Shown here in pieces: positions 54,044 through 62,557 of a DNA stretch of 64,000 nt; the first letter of the stretch is position 1, and each line of letters begins with the position of its first letter. The notes below the pieces were generated by a model. It saw nothing but the letters and a program-made list of their open reading frames with translations, had not been told where the DNA came from and ran no database searches. Where the stretch lies: assembly GCF_000786655.1 (NCBI RefSeq), contig NZ_JROM01000016.1, forward strand, positions 310,001 through 374,000, written 5' to 3'. A program made the position numbers and the translations under genes. This DNA is from Kocuria marina. Its GTDB lineage: Bacteria; Actinomycetota; Actinomycetes; Actinomycetales; Micrococcaceae.

Positions 54044-55069
54044 ATGTCTGATGTCGCCCGCCGCACCGCCACCGATTCGTTCTGGTGGCCCGCCACCGTG
54101 ACCCCGTGGGTGCGGGGACTCGCGGTCGCATCTTTGCTGACCAACTCGCTGTTGATCCTCACGGGCGGGCTCGTGCGGTTGACGGGTTCCGGTCTGGGCT
54201 GCCCCACATGGCCGCGCTGCACCGCCGACTCCTGGACCAGCACGCAGGAGATGGGCGTGCACGGGCTGATCGAGTTCGGCAACCGTCTGCTGACCTTCGT
54301 ACTGACCGTGGTCGCCGTGCTCACGTTCCTCTCGGTGCTCAAACTGCGTCACGAGCACCCCAAGCTCTTCCGCCTGGCGCTGTTCCTGCTGATCGGCATC
54401 CCCCTGCAGGCCGTGATCGGCGGCATCACCGTGCACGCGGACCTGCACCCGCTCATCGTGGGCCTGCACTACCTCATCTCGGCCGTCATGATCAGCCTGG
54501 CCACCCTGCTCGTGCTCAACACCCGCCGGGACGGGCTCTCGGTGGTGGCGTACCAGCAGCGACCGGGTCAGCTGCACAGCTCGCACTCCGCCGTGCGCGT
54601 TCTCGGCGCGCTGACGGGTGTGCTCACCGCCGTCATCCTCTACCTGGGAACGCTCGTCACGGGCACGGGCCCCCACGCCGGGGACGAGGACAGCGCGCGG
54701 CTCGCGTTCGATTCCGTGATGATCGCCCGGGCCCACGCCATCCCGGTCTACCTCCTGACGTTCACGGTGATCGCGGGCATCGCCCTGACCCTCGTCAAGT
54801 CGCTGCCCCGGGTGCTGCGCAACGCGTACCTCATCATGGCGGTCGTCATCGTGGCCCAGGCGCTGCTGGGGTACTACCAGTACTTCAACGGGGTCCCGGT
54901 TCCCGCCGTGGCCCTGCATATGGTGCTCTCGGCCGTGCTGATCTGGGCGGCCACGCGGGTGGTCTCGTTCAGCGTCTACCTCGCACAGGACACCCACGAG
55001 TACGCGGCACCCATCGACGAGCCCGCCGACGACGCCGCTCGTGCCACGCCCGCGCACACCGTGCGCTGA
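54044..55069 (+). CDS. ctaA: Haem A synthase
   Basis: The 341-residue protein has about eight membrane helices and CtaA/COX15 motifs: LTGGLVRLTGSGLGCPTWPRC with the N-terminal Cys pair, GLIEFGNRLLTFVL and IGGITVHADLHPLIVGLHYLIS with conserved His residues, and matching His in the second half (IARAHAIPVYLL, ALHMVLSAVLIWAATR). It oxidises haem O to haem A for aa3-type oxidase in the membrane. ATG 54044 gives the usual N-terminus. It converges on the DapA-family gene with only 16 bases between stops. Confidence 0.9.
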   Translation: MSDVARRTATDSFWWPATVTPWVRGLAVASLLTNSLLILTGGLVRLTGSGLGCPTWPRCTADSWTSTQEMGVHGLIEFGNRLLTFVLTVVAVLTFLSVLKLRHEHPKLFRLALFLLIGIPLQAVIGGITVHADLHPLIVGLHYLISAVMISLATLLVLNTRRDGLSVVAYQQRPGQLHSSHSAVRVLGALTGVLTAVILYLGTLVTGTGPHAGDEDSARLAFDSVMIARAHAIPVYLLTFTVIAGIALTLVKSLPRVLRNAYLIMAVVIVAQALLGYYQYFNGVPVPAVALHMVLSAVLIWAATRVVSFSVYLAQDTHEYAAPIDEPADDAARATPAHTVR

Positions 55070-55085
55070 TCGCGAGGCACCGAGC

Positions 55086-56009
55086 TTATTCTGCGACGAA
55101 GGTCGCCGAGGGTGCGGACGAGCGCAGCCGCTCCACGGCGTCCGAGAGCAGCCGCTTGCTGTGGGACGGAATGGGCAGCAGGGGGCGGCGGGGAGCGCTC
55201 GTGCGCACACCGCACACCTCCGCCAACGCGTAGAGCACCGACAGGGGCCGTTCCTGACTCATGAGGTGCATGAGGGGACGCAGCGCGGCGCTCCAGGCGG
55301 CGGCGTCGTCCGCGCGGCCCTCCGCGACGGCGCGGTGGAAGGCCGCGAACTCGGGCGCGAGCAACGCCGCCATGCCGCTGTGCCACGCCGCGCCCGGGTA
55401 ATCGTCCACGATGAGTTGGTCGCGGCTCACACCGTGTACGGTGCCCGGTTCGGCCTGTTGCGCGAAGAGCAGCTGCCGGGAGTGGAAGAGCCGACCGGAG
55501 GCCGCGGTGTCTTTGAACGCGACCACGTTGTCCAGCCACGACAACTCCGAAGCCAGTTCGACCGGGTAGGTGAACCCGGTGGTGGTCGGGTTGTTGTACA
55601 GGCACAACGGCAGGGACACCGCGGAGGCGACCGTCTCCACCTGGTCCGCGATCTCCTGGGACACCAGCGGGATGTAGCTCACCGGGCTCAGCACCAGGCC
55701 GTCCGCACCGTTGTTCTCCGCGGAGTACGCGAACTGCATGACCTCCCGCGTCGTGATCGCGGAGATCCCCACGCCCACGGGCGTTCCCGAGCCCGACGCC
55801 GCGTCCACGGCCGTGCGGACCACCTGCGCCCGTTCCTGGGGGTCCAGGTAGGCGAACAGACCGGAGGTCCCGAGCACCACGATCCCGGACACCCCGCTGT
55901 GCGCGAGCTGCGCGACACTGCGTTCGAGGGAATCCAGGTCCAGCCCGCCACCGGGGAGCAAGGGGGTCACGGGGTAGGCGATCACACCGGAGAAGGTCAT
56001 GGAGAACAT
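55086..56009 (-). CDS. DapA/NanA family aldolase-like protein
   Basis: The 307-residue protein is a TIM-barrel dihydrodipicolinate synthase/N-acetylneuraminate lyase superfamily member. It starts FSGVIAYPVTPLLPGGG, has GTSGLFAYLDPQER, the Tyr in LCLYNNPTTTGF and the Schiff-base Lys in NVVAFKDTAASGR. GTSG replaces the GTTGE of true DapA, so lysine synthesis is doubtful; a sugar-acid or hydroxy-keto-acid aldolase is likelier. TAAAAT lies 6 nt before ATG 56009. It stands alone between ctaA and ctaB. Confidence 0.85.
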   Translation of the reverse strand: MFSMTFSGVIAYPVTPLLPGGGLDLDSLERSVAQLAHSGVSGIVVLGTSGLFAYLDPQERAQVVRTAVDAASGSGTPVGVGISAITTREVMQFAYSAENNGADGLVLSPVSYIPLVSQEIADQVETVASAVSLPLCLYNNPTTTGFTYPVELASELSWLDNVVAFKDTAASGRLFHSRQLLFAQQAEPGTVHGVSRDQLIVDDYPGAAWHSGMAALLAPEFAAFHRAVAEGRADDAAAWSAALRPLMHLMSQERPLSVLYALAEVCGVRTSAPRRPLLPIPSHSKRLLSDAVERLRSSAPSATFVAE

Positions 56010-56015
56010 GGACCC

Positions 56016-56021
56016 ATTTTA
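56016..56021 (-). promoter_or_regulatory. -10 box for leaderless DapA-family gene
   Basis: Minus-strand TAAAAT is followed by six bases and ATG 56009. Confidence 0.45.
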
Positions 56022-56183
56022 GGTGACCCTAACCAGCTTTCCAGGACACCCAGCCCGTGCGTGACGTCGAGAACGAGGGGCGGGCGGCGTCGTCGTCCGC
56101 GGTAACGCCCGGACGGGATCCCGCGCGCTGGAGCGGGCCGGGCGAGACGCAAGCCCGAAGGGCTCCGACGGTAACGGCCCGGG

Positions 56184-57197
56184 TCAGAAAATGGGCCCGC
56201 CCAGGAACGGGTCCAGGGCCACGCCCACGAACACGAAGGTGATGTAGGCGATCGAGCCGTGGAACACGTACATGGCCTGCTTGAGCGTGGGCTTGCCGGC
56301 GCGGGCCAGGCCGTAGAGCTTGTGGCAGTGGTACGTGAACCAGCCGCCGGAGATCAGGGCGATCACACCGTAGACCCACCCGGCGTCACCCACGGGGATC
56401 AACAGCAGCGAGCAGATCACGGTGGCCCACGCGTAGAGCACCACCTGGGCGCCCACGGTGCGTGCGGTGTCCACCGCACCGAGCATGGGCACGCCGGCGC
56501 GGGAGTAGTCCTCCGCGTACTTCATGGACAGCGGCCAGTAGTGCGGCGGGGTCCACAGGAAGATGAACGCGAAGAGCACGAACGCGGGCCATTCGAGGGT
56601 CCCGCGCACCGCGGCCCAGCCGATCAATACGGGCATGCAGCCTGCGATCCCGCCCCACACGATGTTCTGGGCGGTGCGGCGCTTGAGCACGATCGAGTAG
56701 AAGACCGCGTACAGGGCGATGGCCACCACGCCGAGCACACCGCACAGGACACTGACCCCCAGGGTCAACCACGCGACGGACACGACCGAGAGCACCCATG
56801 CGAAGATCAGGGCCTCGCGGTCCCCCACCTCGCCGGTCACGAGCGGGCGCTTGGCGGTGCGCCTCATGAGCCGGTCCTCGTTGCGGTCGATGTAGCAGTT
56901 GAACGCACCCGCCGCACCGGCTGCGAGCGCGCCGCCGATCAGGGTGTTGAGCACGAGCCAGAAATCGGGGACGCCCTGCTGGGCGAAGAACATGGTGGGC
57001 ACGGTGGCCACGAGGAGCAGTTCGATGATCCGGGGTTTCGTGAGCGCCACGTACGCTTTGAGCTTACGACCCACGGTCATCTTGCCCTGATACCCCACGG
57101 GCTCCACGGTTCCGATGCGGGTCCCGGTCACTCCGTGTCCGTGCGGCGCGTGGGATCCGTGGGATTCCGGGTGCGTCGCGGTGTCAAGGTGATTCAC
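56184..57197 (-). CDS. ctaB: Protohaem IX farnesyltransferase (haem O synthase)
   Basis: The 337-residue UbiA-family enzyme has about nine membrane helices, the first Asp-rich prenyl-diphosphate motif ([19 protein letters not shown]) and the second motif region [19 protein letters not shown]. It adds a farnesyl group to haem B, giving haem O for CtaA. The His-rich first 25 residues are variable. It is transcribed away from tkt; TATACT/TATAGG boxes on the minus strand lie in an inverted repeat at 57275-57296. A small AGCCC-GAA-GGGCT hairpin follows the stop. Confidence 0.93.
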   Translation of the reverse strand: MNHLDTATHPESHGSHAPHGHGVTGTRIGTVEPVGYQGKMTVGRKLKAYVALTKPRIIELLLVATVPTMFFAQQGVPDFWLVLNTLIGGALAAGAAGAFNCYIDRNEDRLMRRTAKRPLVTGEVGDREALIFAWVLSVVSVAWLTLGVSVLCGVLGVVAIALYAVFYSIVLKRRTAQNIVWGGIAGCMPVLIGWAAVRGTLEWPAFVLFAFIFLWTPPHYWPLSMKYAEDYSRAGVPMLGAVDTARTVGAQVVLYAWATVICSLLLIPVGDAGWVYGVIALISGGWFTYHCHKLYGLARAGKPTLKQAMYVFHGSIAYITFVFVGVALDPFLGGPIF

Positions 57198-57274
57198 GGA
57201 ATCAATGCTCCAAAGAACGTGGGTGGCCCGGCCGTGCGCCGGGAGTGCCTGGGGCGGGCGCGCCGCACGCGCAC

Positions 57275-57296
57275 CTATACCCGGTCACCAGTATAG
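57275..57296. promoter_or_regulatory. Inverted repeat in ctaB-tkt divergent region
   Basis: CTATAC and GTATAG face each other across 10 bp and provide the only TATA-like boxes in this 304-bp gap. Read on the minus strand, TATACT (57290-57295) or TATAGG (57274-57279) may be the ctaB -10 element, and the dyad could be an operator. Confidence 0.35.
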
Positions 57297-57392
57297 CCGC
57301 CGGTCCCGGCCCACGCCGGGGTGATGTCCGGCACGCGCGTGTGCCCGTGGCGCGGGCCGCGGTCGTCCCTGCCACGCAGCGTCCCACCGGAC

Positions 57393-57422
57393 TAAGGTTG
57401 ATCCCGGAACATGCGTTCCGGG
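57393..57422 (+). promoter_or_regulatory. tkt promoter box and 5' leader hairpin
   Basis: TAAGGT (57393-57398) could be the -10 box. CCCGGAAC (57403-57410) and GTTCCGGG (57415-57422) form a perfect 8-bp stem with a 4-base loop, which would stand at the very 5' end of the tkt mRNA, about 80 nt before the start. The dyad may instead be an operator. Confidence 0.4.
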
Positions 57423-57501
57423 CCGATCGTCGCGGCCGAGTCCGCGGCGGAGTGTTCCGGATCGTGACCGCACAAGCCGTCTAGGAAAGGGGCGCGTCAC
57501 C

Positions 57502-59613
57502 GTGCCGAACCTCGATCAACCGTTGAACTGGACCGAGAAGGACGCCCGTGCGGTGGACACCGCTCGTGTGCTCGCCGCGGACGCCGTGCAGAAGGTGGGC
57601 AACGGCCACCCCGGCACCGCCATGTCCCTGGCCCCGGTCGCGTACCTGTTGTTCCAGAAGATCATGCGGCACGACCCCTCCGACGACCGCTGGACCGGGC
57701 GTGACCGGTTCATCCTCTCCCCCGGTCACACGTCCCTGACCCTGTACCTGCAGCTGTACTTCTCCGGCTACGGCCTGGAGATGGAGGACCTCGAGTCCCT
57801 GCGCACGTGGGGTTCCAAGGTCCCGGGTCACCCCGAGTACCGCCACACCACGGGTGTCGAGATCACCACGGGTCCGCTGGGTCAGGGGCTCGCGTCCTCC
57901 GTGGGTTTCGCGTACGCGCAGCGCTACACGCGCGGTCTGTTCGACGCCGACGCCGCTCAGGGCACCTCCCCGTTCGACCACACCGTGTTCGTGATCGCCT
58001 CCGACGGTGACCTGCAGGAGGGCATCACCTCCGAGGCGTCGTCGCTGGCGGGCACCCAGGAGCTCGGCAACCTCGTGGTGATCTACGACGACAACAAGAT
58101 CTCCATCGAGGACGACACCAACGTGGCGTTCAACGAGGACGTCCTCAAGCGTTACGAGGCCTACGGCTGGGACACCACGCGCGTGGACTGGCGCAACGAC
58201 GGCGAGTACAAGGAAGACGTCCAGGGGCTCTACGACGCGATCGTCGCGGCCACCAAGGTCACGGACAAGCCCTCGATCATCGCCCTGAACACCATCATCG
58301 GCTGGCCCGCCCCCACCAAGCAGAACACCGGTGGCGTGCACGGTTCCGCGCTGGGCGAGGAGGAGGTCGCCGCGACCAAGACGATCCTGGGCTTCGACCC
58401 GGAGAAGTCCTTCCAGATCGAACCCGAGATCTTCGAGCACGTGCGCGAGGTCGGCGAACGCGGCAAGCAGGAGCGCGCGCAGTGGGAGAAGTCCTTCGCC
58501 GAATGGCGTGAGGCCCACCCGGACAAGGCCGCGCTGTACGACCGGATCAAGAACGAGGAACTGCCCGAGAACTATGAGGACGCGTTCCCCACGTTCCCGG
58601 CGGGCAAGGCCGTGGCCTCCCGCAAGGCCTCGGGTCAGGTCATCAACGCCATCGCGGACACCTTCCCCGAGCTGTGGGGCGGTTCGGCGGACCTCGCGGG
58701 GTCGAACAACACCACGATCGACAACGCGAAGTCCTTCATCCCCGAGGCCCGCTCCACGGCCCAGTGGTCCGGGTCCCCGTACGGTCGCGTCCTGCACTTC
58801 GGGATCCGCGAGCACGCCGCGGCGGCGATCGTCAACGGCATCGTGATGAGCAGCCAGACCCGCGCGTACTCCGGTACGTTCCTGATCTTCTCGGACTACC
58901 AGCGTCCGGCCGTGCGCCTGGGTGCGCTCATGCGCGTGCCCTCGATCTACGTGTGGACGCACGACTCGATCGGCCTGGGTGAGGACGGCCCCACGCACCA
59001 GCCCGTGGAGCAGCTCTCCGCGCTGCGCGCGATCCCGGGGCTCGACGTCGTGCGCCCCGCGGACGCCAACGAGACCTCCGTGGCGTGGCGGACCATCCTC
59101 GAGCACCACGAGCACCCGGCCGGGATCGCGCTCACGCGCCAGGACCTGCCCACGTTCGCCCGCGAGGACCTGCACCCGGATCACGACGGGGAGAAGTTCG
59201 CCTCCGCCGAGGGCGTGGCCCGCGGCGGGTACGTCCTCGCGGACACCGAGGGCGCCCCGGACGTGGTGCTCATCGGCACCGGCTCCGAGGTCCAGCTCGC
59301 CGTGGAGGCCCGCGAACAGCTCAAGGCCAAGGGTGTCTCCGCCCGCGTGGTGTCCATGCCGTGCCGCGAGTGGTTCGACGCCCAGGACGAGGACTACCGC
59401 AACTCCGTGATCCCGTCCGACGTCAAGGCCCGCGTGAGCGTGGAGGCCGGGATCCGGATGTCCTGGAACGACCTGCTGGGCGACACCGGACGCGCCGTGT
59501 CCCTCGAGCACTTCGGCGAATCCGCCGACTACCAGACCCTGTACCGCGAGTTCGGCATCACCGCCGAGGCCGTGGCCCAGGCCGCCGAGGAGTCCATCGC
59601 CGCCGCGCGCTGA
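57502..59613 (+). CDS. tkt: Transketolase
   Basis: The 703-residue enzyme is full length. The thiamine diphosphate site is ASDGDLQEGITSEASSLAG with DDNKISIE, the N-terminal NGHPGTAMSLAP and GPLGQGLASSVG segments are present, and the pyrimidine domain has FGIREHAAAAIVNGI and DSIGLGEDGPTHQPVEQLS. It transfers two-carbon units in the non-oxidative pentose phosphate pathway. GTG 57502 has AGGAAAGG upstream. It leads a cluster with tal, pgi and zwf. Confidence 0.96.
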   Translation: MPNLDQPLNWTEKDARAVDTARVLAADAVQKVGNGHPGTAMSLAPVAYLLFQKIMRHDPSDDRWTGRDRFILSPGHTSLTLYLQLYFSGYGLEMEDLESLRTWGSKVPGHPEYRHTTGVEITTGPLGQGLASSVGFAYAQRYTRGLFDADAAQGTSPFDHTVFVIASDGDLQEGITSEASSLAGTQELGNLVVIYDDNKISIEDDTNVAFNEDVLKRYEAYGWDTTRVDWRNDGEYKEDVQGLYDAIVAATKVTDKPSIIALNTIIGWPAPTKQNTGGVHGSALGEEEVAATKTILGFDPEKSFQIEPEIFEHVREVGERGKQERAQWEKSFAEWREAHPDKAALYDRIKNEELPENYEDAFPTFPAGKAVASRKASGQVINAIADTFPELWGGSADLAGSNNTTIDNAKSFIPEARSTAQWSGSPYGRVLHFGIREHAAAAIVNGIVMSSQTRAYSGTFLIFSDYQRPAVRLGALMRVPSIYVWTHDSIGLGEDGPTHQPVEQLSALRAIPGLDVVRPADANETSVAWRTILEHHEHPAGIALTRQDLPTFAREDLHPDHDGEKFASAEGVARGGYVLADTEGAPDVVLIGTGSEVQLAVEAREQLKAKGVSARVVSMPCREWFDAQDEDYRNSVIPSDVKARVSVEAGIRMSWNDLLGDTGRAVSLEHFGESADYQTLYREFGITAEAVAQAAEESIAAAR

Positions 59614-59623
59614 ACCCCGTCCC

Positions 59624-59659
59624 ACGTCGCGGGCGGCCCGCCCGGGCCGCCCGCGACGT
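59624..59659 (+). terminator. Very strong hairpin between tkt and tal
   Basis: ACGTCGCGGGCGGCCCG pairs with CGGGCCGCCCGCGACGT, about 16-17 perfect base pairs with a minimal loop, 11 bases after the tkt stop and 34 before tal. It may partly terminate or stabilise the tkt mRNA end and so set the tkt/tal ratio. Confidence 0.65.
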
Positions 59660-59692
59660 CCCCAGAATCCTTCGACATGAAGTGAGGACATC

Positions 59693-60799
59693 ATGACGAC
59701 TCCCACCCAGAAACTCTCCGACGCCGGCGTCTCCATCTGGCTCGACGACCTCTCCCGCCAGCGCCTGACGAGCGGGAACCTCCAGGAACTGATCGACACC
59801 AAGAACGTGGTGGGTGTGACCACCAACCCCACGATCTTCGCCGCGGCACTCGCGGACGGTGAGTCCTACCGCGAACAGGTCGCGGAGCTCGCCAAGGCCG
59901 GCACCTCCGTGGACGACGCCGTGTTCCGGATCACCACCGACGACGTGCGCGATGCGTGCGACCTGTTCACCCCGATCGCCCAGGCCACCCAGGGCGTGGA
60001 CGGCCGCGTGTCCATCGAGGTGGACCCCCGCCTGGCCCAGGACGCCGATGCCACGTCCGCCATGGCCCAGAAGCTCTCGCAGACCATCGACCGGCCCAAC
60101 GCGCTGATCAAGATCCCCGCCACCGAGAAGGGCCTGCCCTCGATCGCGGCCACGATCGCGGAGGGCATCTCCGTGAACGTGACCCTGATCTTTTCGCTGG
60201 ACCGCTACCGCGGGGTCATCAACGCGTACATGCAGGGCCTCGAGGAAGCGCTCGAGAACGGCAAGGACCTCTCCACGATCCACTCCGTCGCGTCCTTCTT
60301 CGTCTCCCGCGTGGACACCGAGATCGACAAGCGTCTGGACGCCGTGGGCACGGACGAGGCCAAGGCCCTGAAGGGTAAGGCGGGTCTCGCCAACGCGCGC
60401 CTGGCCTACCAGGTCTACGAGGAGCAGCTCGAGACCGAGCGTTGGAAGCGCCTGGCCGCGGCCGGGGCCAACCCGCAGCGTCCCCTGTGGGCGTCCACGG
60501 GTGTCAAGGACCCGTCGCTGCCGGACACGCTGTACGTGAGCGAACTCGTGGCCCCGAACACCGTGAACACCATGCCGGAGAAGACCCTGGACGCGACCTA
60601 CGACCACGCCGAGATCACCGGTGACACCGTGACGGGGACCTACCAACAGGCCACGGACGTGCTCAACGCCGTGGCCGAGCAGGGGATTTCCTACGAGGAG
60701 GTCGTGGACCAGCTCGAGACCGAGGGGCTGAAGAAGTTCGACAAGTCCTGGGACGAGCTGCTCGCCACGGTGCGCACTGCCCTCGACGAGGCCCGCTGA
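59693..60799 (+). CDS. tal: Transaldolase
   Basis: The 368-residue enzyme has the family signature [13 protein letters not shown] (41-53), the Schiff-base Lys140 in [15 protein letters not shown] and the second signature region [24 protein letters not shown]. Length fits the long actinobacterial Tal type. It exchanges dihydroxyacetone units between sedoheptulose-7-P and glyceraldehyde-3-P. ATG 59693 has GAGGAC upstream. Confidence 0.95.
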   Translation: MTTPTQKLSDAGVSIWLDDLSRQRLTSGNLQELIDTKNVVGVTTNPTIFAAALADGESYREQVAELAKAGTSVDDAVFRITTDDVRDACDLFTPIAQATQGVDGRVSIEVDPRLAQDADATSAMAQKLSQTIDRPNALIKIPATEKGLPSIAATIAEGISVNVTLIFSLDRYRGVINAYMQGLEEALENGKDLSTIHSVASFFVSRVDTEIDKRLDAVGTDEAKALKGKAGLANARLAYQVYEEQLETERWKRLAAAGANPQRPLWASTGVKDPSLPDTLYVSELVAPNTVNTMPEKTLDATYDHAEITGDTVTGTYQQATDVLNAVAEQGISYEEVVDQLETEGLKKFDKSWDELLATVRTALDEAR

Positions 60800-60919
60800 G
60801 CCGAACCCAGCCACTGCGTCGCGGCTGCGATCCCGCGCCGGGCACCCGCCCGGTGAGCGTCGGGTCGGAGCCGCGCCGCGGCGTCGTTGTCCGAAAACCC
60901 AGTTCCGAGGAGGCTCCCC

Positions 60920-62524
60920 GTGAGCTCATTGTCATTGCAGGCGGCCGGCGCCGCGCGTGAGGCGATCGATACGCACGTCCCGCGTCTGGTCGCCGAGAAC
61001 TTCGCGTCCAAACTCTTCGACCAGGACCCCGCGCTGTGGGGCTCCGCCGCGCAGGAGGAGGCCGCGATCCGGCTCGGGTGGACCGACGCCGTGCGCGTCT
61101 CGCGCCCCCTGGTGCCCGAGATCGAGCAGTTGCGCCACGACTTCGCCCGGGAGGGCGTGACCCGTTTCGTACTCGCGGGCATGGGCGGTTCGTCCCTGGC
61201 CCCCGAGGTGATCACGCGCAGCGCGGGGGTGGACCTGTTCGTGCTGGACTCCACCGACCCGGAGATGGTCACCAAGGCGCTCGAGGACCTCGAGCACACC
61301 GCGCTCGTGGTCTCCTCCAAGTCCGGGTCCACGGTCGAGACGGACTCCGCCCGGCGCGTGTTCGTGGACGCGTTCGAGCGCGCGGGCATCGACGCGCCGT
61401 CGCGCGTGGTGGTCGTGACGGATCCCGGTTCCCCCATGGACTCCGCGTCCCGTGAGGCGGGCTACCGCAAGGTCTTCACCGCGGACCCGAACGTGGGCGG
61501 ACGCTTCTCGGCGCTCACCGCGTTCGGCCTCGTGCCGTCGGGGCTCGCCGGCGTGGACGTCGCGGCGCTGCTCGACGACGCCGAAGAGGCCACCGAGATG
61601 CTGCGCGAGGACGACGAGAACAACATCGGTCTGCAGCTCGGCGCCGCCCTGGGCGGGACGTCCCCGCTGCGCGACAAGATCGTGCTCGTGAACCAGGGCG
61701 CACCGTTCGTGGGCTTCGCGGACTGGGCCGAGCAGCTGATCGCCGAGTCCACGGGCAAGTCCGGCACCGGTGTGCTGCCCGTGGTCGTGGACGACGCCGC
61801 TCCCGAAGTGACGTCGGGCGCCCCCGACGTCCTGGTGGTCTCGCTCGTGGACGACGAGTCCGTCACGGAGGAACAGGGTGAGGGCGTGCGCGTGGCCGGT
61901 TCCCTGGCCGGGCTCATGATGGCGTTCGAGGTCGCGATCGCGGTGGCCGGGCAGTTGCTGCGCATCGACCCGTTCAACCAGCCGGACGTGGAATCCGCCA
62001 AGGCCGCCACGCGCGAGCTGCTGGCCGCCAAGCCCGAGCCCTCCCCCGCCGCTGCCACGGACGGCGCGATCGAGATCCGCGGCAGTGAACAGCTCCTCGA
62101 CGGCGCCACGACCGTGCCCGAGGCGCTCGCCGCGCTGCTCGCCCAGCTGCCCGAGAACGGCTACGTGAGCGTGCAGGCGTACTTCGACCGTCTCGAGTGG
62201 GCGCAGCTCGAGTCGATCCGCGATCTGCTCGCACGGCACACGGGCCGTCCCGTGACCTTCGGCTGGGGACCCCGGTTCCTGCACTCCACCGGTCAGTACC
62301 ACAAGGGCGGCCCCGAGCAGGGTGTCTACCTGCAGATCACCGCGGCCACGGACACTGACGTGGACATCCCCGGGATCCCGTTCACGTTCGGTGAGCTCAT
62401 CGGCGCGCAGGCCGACGGCGACGCTGGCGTGCTGAGCGATCACCACCGTCCCGTCGTGCGGCTGCGGCTCACGGACCGGGCCGAGGGTGTCGCGCAGCTG
62501 CTCAGGGTGGCATCGGAGCTGTGA
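60920..62524 (+). CDS. pgi: Glucose-6-phosphate isomerase
   Basis: The 534-residue protein belongs to the actinobacterial Pgi branch often encoded with tal and zwf. FVLAGMGGSSLAPEVI and VVSSKSGSTVETDSARRVF are the first SIS domain, GGRFSALTAFGLVPSGLAG follows, and TFGWGPRFLHSTGQYHKGGPEQGVYLQ carries the second-domain active-site His and Lys. It interconverts glucose-6-P and fructose-6-P. GTG 60920 follows GAGGAGG by 7 nt; the longer frame from 60887 has no ribosome site. Confidence 0.92.
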   Translation: MSSLSLQAAGAAREAIDTHVPRLVAENFASKLFDQDPALWGSAAQEEAAIRLGWTDAVRVSRPLVPEIEQLRHDFAREGVTRFVLAGMGGSSLAPEVITRSAGVDLFVLDSTDPEMVTKALEDLEHTALVVSSKSGSTVETDSARRVFVDAFERAGIDAPSRVVVVTDPGSPMDSASREAGYRKVFTADPNVGGRFSALTAFGLVPSGLAGVDVAALLDDAEEATEMLREDDENNIGLQLGAALGGTSPLRDKIVLVNQGAPFVGFADWAEQLIAESTGKSGTGVLPVVVDDAAPEVTSGAPDVLVVSLVDDESVTEEQGEGVRVAGSLAGLMMAFEVAIAVAGQLLRIDPFNQPDVESAKAATRELLAAKPEPSPAAATDGAIEIRGSEQLLDGATTVPEALAALLAQLPENGYVSVQAYFDRLEWAQLESIRDLLARHTGRPVTFGWGPRFLHSTGQYHKGGPEQGVYLQITAATDTDVDIPGIPFTFGELIGAQADGDAGVLSDHHRPVVRLRLTDRAEGVAQLLRVASEL

Positions 62525-62557
62525 CCCGCCACCAACCGCGAACGAACAGGAACACGC

